DNA of 64,000 nucleotides from UQRS01 sp050946935 (GTDB lineage: Bacteria; Bacillota; Clostridia; Oscillospirales; Acutalibacteraceae): positions 1 to 64,000 of the forward strand of contig JBMNVR010000006.1 in assembly GCA_050946935.1 (NCBI GenBank), in the 5' to 3' direction. The position numbers and the translations under genes are program-made. Positions 27,323 through 35,240 of this stretch are shown here, piece after piece; the stretch's first letter is position 1, and each line of letters starts with the position of its first letter. Under the pieces are notes generated by a model, which saw nothing but the letters and a program-made list of their open reading frames with translations, did no database searches and had not been told where the DNA came from.

Positions 27323-28609
27323 TCACGGCCGGGCGATAGGAGGTGCTCCCTCTGCCGAGGCTGGGGACGGTGCGTCTTTCTCCTCCGGAGGACATCCCTC
27401 CTCCGCCATAGTGGACGGAACCACTCCCTCTGCCGAGGCGGAAGCGGCCTCTCCACGATAGCTGAGCTTGAGCAAAATCGGCGTAATAAAGGAGGAAACG
27501 ATCACCAGAAGGATTACAAACGGCATGAACGCCTGATCCAAAAAGCCGAGCGAAACGCCCCGCTGCGCGGTGATGAGAATCACCTCCGCTCGGCACATCA
27601 TGCCCAGGCCAACCCGGCAGGCCTCTTGTTTCGAATAACCGCAAATTCGTGCACCCACCCCCGTGCCGAGGAATTTGGACAGCAGGCCGGCCGCTACAAA
27701 GCAGATTCCAAACCAAACAAGCGCCGGACTGAAACCGGACAGCTCGGTATTGATGCCGATGGTCGCAAAAAAGACCGGCGAAAAAATCATGTAAGAGATA
27801 ATATCCATCCGGTGTTCCAAATAATTGGAGGTTTTGAGATCGGAAAAAATGATCCCGGCAAAAAAAGCGCCGGTAATGTCCGCCAAACCGAAGTATCGTT
27901 CGGCTATGTATGAGTAGCCAAGGCAAACCACCAACGCAAAAATCACCGTCCGCCGCGTACCGGAGAACCAATCCTCCAGCTTATGGTACACCTTGCGGAT
28001 GACGACGCCGCCGACCCCCGCGACAACAAAAAAAGCCAGGATGCTCAGGGTCATTTTCAGCGGATGGGCTTCCGGATTCTTCAACCCGATAAAGACCGTC
28101 AGGATAATGATCCCGATAATATCGTCGAGCACCGCTGCCGACAAAATCGAGGTGCCCACCCGGGTGGAAAGACGACCCATCTCTTTCAGCGCAGCGACCG
28201 TGATGGTCACACTGGTCGCGGTCAGCAGCACACCGTAAAACATGTTGGAAATCATCTGCTCCCGCCCGACAGCAAAGCCGCCGTTAAACAGGCTGGCTAC
28301 AACATACCCGAAAACAAAGGGTACAATTACCCCGAGGCTTGTAATCACAGCTGAAGCCTTTCCGGTTGCGCGGATCTGCTTCAAATTGGTTTCGGTTCCG
28401 GCTGTAAACATGATTAAAACAACACCGATCTCCGCAAAAACATCCAGCAGCTCGCTCCCCTGCACGAGGCCGAGTGCCGTCGGCCCCAGCAAAACGCCGG
28501 CCAACAAAGCGCCGACCACCTCCGGCACATGGATTTTGCGCATAGCAAGGCCAAAGATTTTGGTAAATACCAAAATCAGGATCAGATCGTAAAAAATTTG
28601 CAGTTTCAT
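27323..28609 (-). CDS. CPA2 family cation:proton antiporter
   Basis: A 428-residue integral membrane protein with about 12 helices, of the monovalent cation:proton antiporter-2 (KefB/NapA-like) Na+/H+ exchanger domain. It has LAGVLLGPTALG near the N-terminus, MFTAGTETNLKQI, LSAAVLDDIIGIIIL (the characteristic acidic pair in the membrane) and MMCRAEVILITAQRG. It exchanges Na+ or K+ for protons; the ion is not determined. GGGAGGAG precedes the ATG. Oddity: a low-complexity tail of about 40 residues rich in Ala, Glu, Pro and Ser (from SASAEGVVP on), encoded by DNA with a 15-base direct repeat; see findings. Confidence 0.92.
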   Translation of the reverse strand: MKLQIFYDLILILVFTKIFGLAMRKIHVPEVVGALLAGVLLGPTALGLVQGSELLDVFAEIGVVLIMFTAGTETNLKQIRATGKASAVITSLGVIVPFVFGYVVASLFNGGFAVGREQMISNMFYGVLLTATSVTITVAALKEMGRLSTRVGTSILSAAVLDDIIGIIILTVFIGLKNPEAHPLKMTLSILAFFVVAGVGGVVIRKVYHKLEDWFSGTRRTVIFALVVCLGYSYIAERYFGLADITGAFFAGIIFSDLKTSNYLEHRMDIISYMIFSPVFFATIGINTELSGFSPALVWFGICFVAAGLLSKFLGTGVGARICGYSKQEACRVGLGMMCRAEVILITAQRGVSLGFLDQAFMPFVILLVIVSSFITPILLKLSYRGEAASASAEGVVPSTMAEEGCPPEEKDAPSPASAEGAPPIARP

Positions 28610-28759
28610 ACGAGTACTCCTCCCTTTCGCCGCTACGGACGATATTTTTGCTGTTTTCCTTTATCGTCGACGCACTGAAAATAGACACCGTCCATTTTCA
28701 GAAAGCGAAAAACAGCAAGAATCCATAAAGTATACAGACCATCCGTTGCCCGGCTGTTT

Positions 28760-29194
28760 TTACAGTACCATCAACAAGGTACCCGCACTGATCAGCACAC
28801 AGCCGATCGCCGATTTCCATGTGAAATCCTCATGCAGGAAAACGAACGCCAGAACAAGCGTAATCACCACGCTCAGCTTGTCAATAGAGACCACTCTGGA
28901 CGCCGGACCCGTTTGCAAGGCCTTATAATAACACAACCATGAAGCGCCGGTGGCAAGGCCAGACAAAATCAGAAACAGCCAGCTTTTGTTACTGATCTCA
29001 CCGATGCCCTTTTGCGCGTTGGTCAGAAAAACCATCCCCCAGGACATAAGCACCACAACGCAGGTTCGGATAGCCGTCGCAAGATTTGAATTGACCCCGT
29101 CTATACCGATCTTGGCAAGAATCGAGGTAAGGGCCGCAAAGACAGCGGAACAAACAGCGAAAAGCATCCACACAATCCAACACCACTTTACCAT
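28760..29194 (-). CDS. EamA family half-size membrane transporter
   Basis: A 144-residue protein with about five hydrophobic helices, matching the single-EamA-domain members of the drug/metabolite transporter superfamily (FAALTSILAKIGIDGVNSNLATAIRT at the N-terminus, then ASWLCYYKALQTGPASRVV and the closing GCVLISAGTLLMVL). These are thought to work as dimers; the substrate is unknown. The start is uncertain: the ATG at 29194 has no ribosome binding site, and an internal ATG at 29167 matches the usual family start better. Confidence 0.82.
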   Translation of the reverse strand: MVKWCWIVWMLFAVCSAVFAALTSILAKIGIDGVNSNLATAIRTCVVVLMSWGMVFLTNAQKGIGEISNKSWLFLILSGLATGASWLCYYKALQTGPASRVVSIDKLSVVITLVLAFVFLHEDFTWKSAIGCVLISAGTLLMVL

Positions 29195-29623
29195 TCATTT
29201 ATCAAATTGTTCTTTCCATTTGCTTCCGTCAGCAGGCGCCGGATCGCGCGGGCCGACGAAATCTTCGTCTTTTTGCGGAAAGATGACGGCACGCAGCCGG
29301 CATACACAGGCAAACGCCAACTTTTATCATTATACGCTTATGCACAAATACAGTCAAGAACAGCCCACCACAAACTTTTGCGTATGCGACACAGCCTTTT
29401 CTGTTTATTTTTGCACCGAAGCACACGCTTGCGGCGTCTTGTGTTTTTCTTTGTATTTTGTGCTGCCGCGGCATCCCCGTCCGCCGCGCAAAACGACGGC
29501 GAAAAAACAATGTTCAAAGACGGACTTTATTGCGGAGAAATCGAAAAGCAGCGTATTCTTTGCGTATTATAACAAGAAAGACGGGGGAAACTATCAGAAA
29601 GAAGAAAGACGAGGTGAACTGCC
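29195..29623. other. 429-base intergenic region
   Basis: It lies between the divergent EamA gene and a small plus-strand gene. No credible coding region, tRNA or known RNA motif was seen. TATTATAAC near 29563 may be the -10 of the small gene. Confidence 0.3.
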
Positions 29624-29788
29624 GTGAGCGACAATATGCAAAAACGATACCTACAGGATAAACCGGAGCTTTTGCAGTATTTTGAGACTCTGCCGACTGC
29701 TCTGCAGGAGACGATTCTGATGGAGAGCCCTGATTTTTCCACCGTGGAGGAGATGCGCTGCTTTGTCGACAATATCCAGAAGCAGTAG
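29624..29788 (+). CDS. Small conserved-looking hypothetical protein (54 residues)
   Basis: GTG start with GAGGTG 7 bases upstream, then an open frame of 54 codons ending in TAG. The product is acidic and helical, with SDNMQKRYLQDKPELLQ, YFETLPTALQETIL and FSTVEEMRCFVDNIQKQ. Short proteins of this kind are common in Clostridia, but I cannot name a family. A strong terminator 60 bases later supports a real transcription unit. Confidence 0.6.
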   Translation: MSDNMQKRYLQDKPELLQYFETLPTALQETILMESPDFSTVEEMRCFVDNIQKQ

Positions 29789-29848
29789 GGTGTAAACACT
29801 GCCTCTTCAAAGCTTGCGCGACTGAAAAGAGATGGGCAGCGATATAGC

Positions 29849-29892
29849 AAGGGAGTGGCTCTGCGAACATTTCGCAGAGCCACTCCCTTTTC
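29849..29892 (+). terminator. Terminator after the 54-residue gene
   Basis: AAGGGAGTGGCTCTGCGA pairs perfectly with TCGCAGAGCCACTCCCTT around a short loop, followed by TTC. It lies between convergent genes and may also act for galU. Confidence 0.8.
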
Positions 29893-29957
29893 GGTTACCC
29901 CGACAGCAAGAAACGCCCGCTTTCAGGGCGGATGTTTCTTCCATCCAAGCAAAAAAT

Positions 29958-30827
29958 TTACAGCGTTTGGCCGAGCGCCTTCAGATAGCTGCGCAATTGG
30001 TCGCGAATCTCAGGATGCGAGAGACCCACCTCAATATTCGCCTGCAGAATGCCGAATTTGTTACCCATGTCGTACCGCTTTCCGGTGAAGTCCACCCCCA
30101 CCATGCCGTCCCGCCGAGCCAGCGTTTTCATCGCGTCGGTGAGCTGCAGCTCGCCGCCCGCACCGGTCGGCGTCTGACGCAGAATTTCAAATATCTCCGG
30201 CGTAAGGACGCAGCGCCCCAAAATGGAAAAGAGGGAAAGAATCTCCTCCTCCGAGGGTTTTTCCACCATGTCGGTCACGGCGTAGGTTCGCTCTTCCAAG
30301 GGGGAAACCGCCATGGAACTGTATTTTTTGATCGCCTCGCGCGAAACCTCCTTAATTCCAACCACCCCTTTGCCATAGGTCTCATACGCGCGGCAAAGCT
30401 GAGCGATCGCGGGATCCTCCCCGATAATCACGTCGTCGCCGTAGAGAACAGCAAACGGCTCGTTCCCGACAAACTGCTCGGCGCACAGCACCGCATGGCC
30501 GAGGCCCTTTGTCTCCTTCTGGCGGAGAAAATATATGTTTGCGAGGTTGGCCGGCGCTTCAACCGCGGTCAGCAGATCGGTCTTGCCACGGGCGCGGAGC
30601 ATACTTTCCAGCTCGGGCGCATGGTCAAAATGATCCTCGATAATCCCTTTGCCGCGGTTTGTGATAATCAGGATGTCGGTAATGCCGGACGCTGCCGCCT
30701 CTTCCACGATATATTGAATAGCCGGCTTGTCCGCTATGTTCAGCATCTCCTTCGGTACCGCCTTGGAAGCCGGAAGCACCCGTGTGCCCAGGCCGGCCGC
30801 CGGAATAATCGCCTTGCGTATTTTCAT
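29958..30827 (-). CDS. galU: UTP-glucose-1-phosphate uridylyltransferase
   Basis: Makes UDP-glucose for cell-envelope glycans. The 289-residue protein begins with the nucleotide-binding motif AAGLGTRVLPASKAVPKEML (about 9-28), then KPAIQYIVEEA, VLYGDDVI (metal-binding aspartates) and the C-terminal FTGKRYDMGNKFG. The ATG at 30827 is preferred over upstream codons because AGAGGG precedes it and the conserved domain starts at once. Confidence 0.95.
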   Translation of the reverse strand: MKIRKAIIPAAGLGTRVLPASKAVPKEMLNIADKPAIQYIVEEAAASGITDILIITNRGKGIIEDHFDHAPELESMLRARGKTDLLTAVEAPANLANIYFLRQKETKGLGHAVLCAEQFVGNEPFAVLYGDDVIIGEDPAIAQLCRAYETYGKGVVGIKEVSREAIKKYSSMAVSPLEERTYAVTDMVEKPSEEEILSLFSILGRCVLTPEIFEILRQTPTGAGGELQLTDAMKTLARRDGMVGVDFTGKRYDMGNKFGILQANIEVGLSHPEIRDQLRSYLKALGQTL

Positions 30828-30979
30828 AATAAAACCCTCTTTCCGCATCCGGAATGATTTTTGAAAACGCCGGTCTGATCGGGCTGGCGTTTTTATATAG
30901 GTATTTTTGTATGCGGAACACCTTACCCTCAATATACAAACCATACTGTCCTTGGTACATCGAGGGAAACATTCCGTTT

Positions 30980-31918
30980 TTATAAGAAAGAATAGACCAA
31001 AACCGGCAGCCAGTTGGAAATCAGAATCGCCGCCAACAGCAGAGCTAAGCTGACCCCTCCCGTGCGTGCCAGCAGGTCGGAGTATTCTGCCTCTCCCCGG
31101 ATTTTATGAATCTGCTCAATCGCCCGGGCACGATACATCGAGTCACCAAACAAGCCGCAAACCACCCGATAGCCGAGATTGATCGCCCCACTCAGCAGAG
31201 AGGTCACCATCGCAAAAGGAGAAATCTGTACCGCGCCCGACATCAGCATAGTATACATCTGGGTCATGGTGGCATTCTCCGGCAGGGCGGACAAAACGGC
31301 GTTTGCAGCCGCCTGGTAAGGAAAACCGAGAACCGAGGCAATCAAAGACAGCATTAAAAACAAAATGCCCGGCCCATAGCATTTGCGGTAAAAAAGCCAC
31401 CCTTCCGGCAACAGGAAAGCCGCCCAGTTCCAGGAAATCCGCTTTTTTCCGGACAGCCGGCGGAAAACCGGAATATACCGCGGCGTGTTCACCGCCACAA
31501 ACCGAGCCATATCGGTGACCGGAATATCCTCGATCTTCTCCCCCTGGCCGACGCCGCCCAGCGGGTCAATGATAAAGGGCGCGCCGCCCAGCGGACCCGG
31601 TCCGTGTGCAGAGTGCGCTCTACCATTCACCGGATTGCCGCACCGATCGCAGAACAGCGCATCCCCGGCCAGGTCGGCGCCGCAGTACGCGCATTTTTTT
31701 TCGTGAGCAGAAGACGGCTCGTCCGTTTTTTCAGAGGCCTCCGGCCGGGTGTATTGCCGATCGGTGCCGTGATCCCCCTCCAGCGCGCAGTGCCCGAGGG
31801 CGCTGTAGCAGTCCCGGTGGTGCGGCGCGCCGCAAACCGGGCAATAGACGATATCGTCGTCATCAAACAAATGCCCTTTGCATACCGGGCAATCCTGCCC
31901 CTCAACATGCAGGCTCAA
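30980..31918 (-). CDS. Zinc-ribbon/RING-like and DUF2628 membrane protein
   Basis: A 312-residue protein. Residues 1-45 hold a RING-like cysteine/histidine cluster (CPVCKGHL, YCPVCGAPHHRDCY). A second zinc ribbon (CAYCGADL, FCDRCGNP) lies near 75-95. The C-terminal half has three or four membrane helices with NWAAFLLPEGWLFYRKCYGPG, the DUF2628 hallmark. It starts with TTG, overlaps the NUDIX stop codon (TTGA) and has GGAGG at 7 bases, so it is translationally coupled to NUDIX. Function unknown. Confidence 0.85.
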   Translation of the reverse strand: MSLHVEGQDCPVCKGHLFDDDDIVYCPVCGAPHHRDCYSALGHCALEGDHGTDRQYTRPEASEKTDEPSSAHEKKCAYCGADLAGDALFCDRCGNPVNGRAHSAHGPGPLGGAPFIIDPLGGVGQGEKIEDIPVTDMARFVAVNTPRYIPVFRRLSGKKRISWNWAAFLLPEGWLFYRKCYGPGILFLMLSLIASVLGFPYQAAANAVLSALPENATMTQMYTMLMSGAVQISPFAMVTSLLSGAINLGYRVVCGLFGDSMYRARAIEQIHKIRGEAEYSDLLARTGGVSLALLLAAILISNWLPVLVYSFL

Positions 31919-32436
31919 TCCGCCACCTCCGCCGCAGCCGACCGCACGGCCGACAGCACAATTTCAAAATAATCGTTGCCATAGTTGTGAAATTCCCCGT
32001 CGCGCACCATCTGTTCCAACGCCGCGGGGGCAATCCACCGTGCCTCAGCCACCTCCGATTTCTGGAGGATAAGCTGATCCAGCGACACGTTGGCCCGCGC
32101 CAGCCAGACGTCGACGAAAGAATTTTTGCGGGTCAGCCGCCGGATCAGCGAAATTTCCCGATCCGAGACGGGAATGCCCATCTCTTCAAACAGCTCGCGC
32201 TTGGCCGCCTGTAAAGAGGTCTCCCCCGAAATGGCGGCACCGCCAATGGCTGCCCACTCGCCCGGCATCAGTTCCTTGTCATCCGCCCGGCGCTGGATCA
32301 TCAGACGCCCGTCGGGTGTCAGCACCCAGATGTGCACAACCAGATGATATTCGCCGGGGGCAAGACGCACGTTTCCCCGGAGAACCGTTTTTCCAGTATT
32401 CTTTCCCGTTTCGTCGAGTATATCCCAGCGTTCCAC
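31915..32436 (-). CDS. NUDIX hydrolase
   Basis: A 173-residue hydrolase of nucleoside diphosphate derivatives or a related isoprenoid-type isomerase (Idi/YfcD-like start ERWDILDETGKNTGK). The Nudix box is complete: GAAISGE, then RELFEEMGI (GX5EX7REUXEEXGU). I place the start at GTG 32436, which matches the usual N-terminus. The ribosome binding site there is imperfect (AAAGGA at 10 bases), and upstream in-frame codons do not look conserved. Substrate unknown. Confidence 0.88.
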   Translation of the reverse strand: MERWDILDETGKNTGKTVLRGNVRLAPGEYHLVVHIWVLTPDGRLMIQRRADDKELMPGEWAAIGGAAISGETSLQAAKRELFEEMGIPVSDREISLIRRLTRKNSFVDVWLARANVSLDQLILQKSEVAEARWIAPAALEQMVRDGEFHNYGNDYFEIVLSAVRSAAAEVAD

Positions 32437-32522
32437 CGGCCTCACATCCTTTGCAGGCAAGATTAAAACATTTCTATAAAATATATCATACTGTATTTTA
32501 CAGAAAAAGGCAACCAATCCGA

Positions 32523-33188
32523 CTATCTTTTTTCGACAATCTCACCCTGGTTTTTATAAATACAGCCGGCCGGGACAACTCCCCGGACCGAGGATAAGGG
32601 ATAGATATTCGAATGCCGTCCGATCACCGTCCCGGGATTGAGGACCGAGCCGCAGCCGACCTCCACAAAATCGCCAAGGATGGCTCCCATCTTTTTCAGG
32701 CCGGTTTCGATCCGCTCCCCCTGGCAGCAAACCGTGACCAGCGTCTTGTCCGACTTGACGTTGGAGGTAATCGACCCCGCCCCCATGTGCGAACGATAAC
32801 CCAACACCGCGTCCCCGACATAATTATAGTGCGGCGCCTGCACACAGTCGAAGAGGAGGGCGTTCTTCAGTTCGGTCGAGTTGCCAACCACGCTGCCCTT
32901 GCCGATCAGCACATTGCCGCGGATAAAGGCGCAGTGACGCACCTCAGCCTCATGGTCAATGATGCAGGGCCCGGCGATATAGGCCGAATCAAATACAACC
33001 GCGTCCCGTGCGATCCAGACATCCTCCCCCCGGCGCGCATACTCCGCCTCGGGCAGAGAGGCCCCCAGCACCCTGATGTATTCGCCAAGGCGGGGCAGTA
33101 CCTCCCACACGTTGGAGACTCCGTCGAAAAGACCGGCGGCGATGGTTTTGGAAAGATCGAACAAAGCGTCCGGTGCAAAAAAGTGCAT
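32523..33188 (-). CDS. Left-handed beta-helix protein, GlmU C-terminal-like
   Basis: A 221-residue hexapeptide-repeat protein (DSAYIAGPCIIDHEAEVRHC, NVLIGKGSVVGNSTELKNA, HMGAGSITSNVKSDK, VEVGCGSVLNPGTVIGRHSNIYP). In databases such proteins are often called UDP-N-acetylglucosamine pyrophosphorylase, but only the beta-helix acyltransferase-like part is present and there is no nucleotidyltransferase domain. ATG 33188 is chosen because AAAGGAG precedes it at good spacing. The true substrate is unknown; a sugar-nucleotide role would fit nearby galU. Confidence 0.87.
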   Translation of the reverse strand: MHFFAPDALFDLSKTIAAGLFDGVSNVWEVLPRLGEYIRVLGASLPEAEYARRGEDVWIARDAVVFDSAYIAGPCIIDHEAEVRHCAFIRGNVLIGKGSVVGNSTELKNALLFDCVQAPHYNYVGDAVLGYRSHMGAGSITSNVKSDKTLVTVCCQGERIETGLKKMGAILGDFVEVGCGSVLNPGTVIGRHSNIYPLSSVRGVVPAGCIYKNQGEIVEKR

Positions 33189-33261
33189 TCTGATTTTCTC
33201 CTTTTTCATAAAATCGCATGAAACCACACGGCGACGGCGCTCTCCCGCACCGCGGAAAGCA

Positions 33262-34020
33262 TTATAATCGAACCGGGATTCCCTCGCCTTGCAGATAGTG
33301 TTTAAGCTCCATAATCCCAAGCTCCTTAAAATGGAACAAAGAGGCGGCCAGCGCCGCATCGGCCTTACCCCTCGTAAAGGCGTCGCGGAAATGGGATTTG
33401 TCCCCTGCACCGCCGCTCGCGATGACCGGCACGCCGACGCTTTCGCTTACGGCGCGGGTCAGCGCAAGGTCATAGCCCTTTTTCTGTCCGTCCTCGTCCA
33501 TGCTGGTGAGGAGAATCTCCCCCGCACCGCGGAGGACCCCCTCCTTCGCCCATTTGACGGCATCCAGACCGGTCGGGACGCGGCCGCCGTTCACATAAAC
33601 CTCAAAACCGCCGTCCTCCCGCCGCTTCGCGTCGATGGCAAGCACCACGCACTGGCTGCCGAATTTATAGGCCGCCTCGTCGATCAGGCCGGGGTTCTTC
33701 ACCGCCGCCGAATTGACCGAAACCTTGTCCGCGCCCGCCCGCAGCAGAGCGGTGAAATCCTCCACCTCGCTGATGCCGCCGCCGACCGTAAAGGGGATGA
33801 AGATCGACTCCGCCACCCCGGTCACCACGTCAAGAATGGTCTTGCGCGCCTCATGCGAGGCGGTGATGTCAAGCAGCACCAGCTCGTCCGCGCCGCTTTC
33901 GTAATACGCACGGGCGCAGGCGACCGGATCTCCCGCGTCGATCAGATTGACAAAGCTGACCCCCTTGACCACACGCCCGTTTTTGATATCCAGGCAGGGG
34001 ATGATTCGTTTGGCAAGCAT
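33262..34020 (-). CDS. hisF: Imidazole glycerol phosphate synthase, cyclase subunit HisF
   Basis: Uses ammonia from HisH to form imidazole glycerol phosphate and AICAR in histidine synthesis. The 252-residue barrel has the catalytic D11 in CLDIKNG and the second aspartate near 130 in LAIDAKRRE, with phosphate-binding FTVGGGI and VIASGGAG. The ATG at 34020 has GGGAGGG upstream. It starts 4 bases after the hisH stop, so the two are co-transcribed. Confidence 0.95.
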   Translation of the reverse strand: MLAKRIIPCLDIKNGRVVKGVSFVNLIDAGDPVACARAYYESGADELVLLDITASHEARKTILDVVTGVAESIFIPFTVGGGISEVEDFTALLRAGADKVSVNSAAVKNPGLIDEAAYKFGSQCVVLAIDAKRREDGGFEVYVNGGRVPTGLDAVKWAKEGVLRGAGEILLTSMDEDGQKKGYDLALTRAVSESVGVPVIASGGAGDKSHFRDAFTRGKADAALAASLFHFKELGIMELKHYLQGEGIPVRL

Positions 34021-34024
34021 GCAC

Positions 34025-34657
34025 TCAGCCCTCCCTTCCGGCGGCGCAAACCTCGGCAAACGCCTTTAAAATTTGCAGGCCGTCTTCGCCACTTTTTTCG
34101 GGATGGAACTGACAGGCCGAGATGTTCCCCCGCTCAACTGCGGCGTCAACCGGCACGCCGTACCGGGTTGTAGCGGCCACAACCGACCTATCCTGTGCAT
34201 CCAAATAAAAGGAATGGACAAAGTAGGCGTACATATCTGCCGGCACATAGCGGAAAATCCCGTCTTTTTTCAAAATTTCCAGCCGGTTCCAGCCGATGTG
34301 CGGCACCTTAAGCCCCAGGTCGGAGGGGAACCGCCGGAAGCCGCCCCGGAAAATTCCAAGGCCGCGCACGCCGGGACTCTCCTCACTATACTCGAACAGC
34401 AGCTGCAGACCGAGGCAGATACCCAGCAGCGGACGGCCGGCCACCGCGTGGGCGCGAAGAAGCTGGCAGAAGCCCCGCTCTTCCAACTGGTGCATAGCAT
34501 CGCCGAAAGCGCCCACGCCGGGCAAAATCAGACCGTCTGCTGCCCCGTCCAACTGGCTGCCGGCGGAATACACCCTCCACGACAGGCCGAGGCGGGTCAG
34601 CGCGTTCTCCACACTTTTGAGGTTCCCAGCCCCATAATCAATAATTCCGATTTCCAT
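34025..34657 (-). CDS. hisH: Imidazole glycerol phosphate synthase, glutaminase subunit HisH
   Basis: Class I glutamine amidotransferase that feeds ammonia to HisF. The 210-residue protein has the nucleophile C81 in GICLGLQ, DYGAGNLKSVENAL at the start and the His-Glu pair in FHPEKSGEDG near the end. GGGGGA precedes ATG 34657. No other his gene is adjacent, so the hisHF pair stands apart from the rest of the pathway. Confidence 0.95.
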   Translation of the reverse strand: MEIGIIDYGAGNLKSVENALTRLGLSWRVYSAGSQLDGAADGLILPGVGAFGDAMHQLEERGFCQLLRAHAVAGRPLLGICLGLQLLFEYSEESPGVRGLGIFRGGFRRFPSDLGLKVPHIGWNRLEILKKDGIFRYVPADMYAYFVHSFYLDAQDRSVVAATTRYGVPVDAAVERGNISACQFHPEKSGEDGLQILKAFAEVCAAGREG

Positions 34658-34845
34658 TTTCACATTCCCCCGACGCGGTGGAGCGGCGCGGCTGTTTTGC
34701 ACATGGCTGAAGCGCCCCTGCCTTTATCCGCGCACAGCGGCGAAACCGCATGGCAATAAAAAATTTAATACACATATTCTATCAAAAAACCAACGGTTTC
34801 ACAACCGTTTTGGAAAAGAAAATCGGAAAGAAACCGAAAAAACGG

Positions 34846-34874
34846 TTGCGAAGCCATATAAAATCGGTTATAAT
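34846..34874 (+). promoter_or_regulatory. Promoter of the SRP RNA gene
   Basis: TTGCGA (34846-34851), a 17-base spacer and TATAAT (34869-34874). It predicts a transcript start near 34881. Confidence 0.75.
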
Positions 34875-34880
34875 AGTTCG

Positions 34881-35092
34881 AGCAACGGAGCTTTTCGCTG
34901 CAATGTGATACAGAGCCAGAACATACCTTCGGGCGTGCAAACGGGCGGGTCCTGCGCGACGGGACGCCGCGAACCATGTCAGGCGGGGAACCGAGCAGCA
35001 TTAAGGGGCACTCCCCGTGCGCCGCAGATTGCCTGTCCGTTTGCACTCCCAAGGGTATGTACCGCCGTTTGGCGGCGGCTCTGTATTTTTAT
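34881..35092 (+). ncRNA. ffs: Signal recognition particle RNA
   Basis: RNA core of the signal recognition particle, which binds Ffh. The conserved helix 8 core is clear: CCATGTCAGG, the GGAA loop closed by CGG/CCG, then AGCAGCATTAAG, flanked by GGGTCCTGCGCGACGGGA and GTGCGCCGCAG. This matches the Bacillus scRNA closely. The long rod continues outward: GTGCAAACGG with CCGTTTGCAC, ACATACC with GGTATGT, ACAGAGCC with GGCTCTGT. A TTTTT run follows. About 210 bases in all, so it is longer than the 4.5S type and may have Alu-like elements at its ends. Its place just upstream of dnaX is the standard Firmicutes arrangement. The ends are estimates. Confidence 0.92.
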
Positions 35093-35240
35093 CTTTTAAA
35101 AAAAGCGACCGGATGCCGGGACGTTTTTCCACCGGAGAAAACCCCTCTTAAAGCGCCGGGGCGCTTTTCTCCGCACGATTCCGACCGGAACAAATGCTCC
35201 GGACAACAGCCCCGTTTTTTCAGAAAGGCGGTCGATTCAT

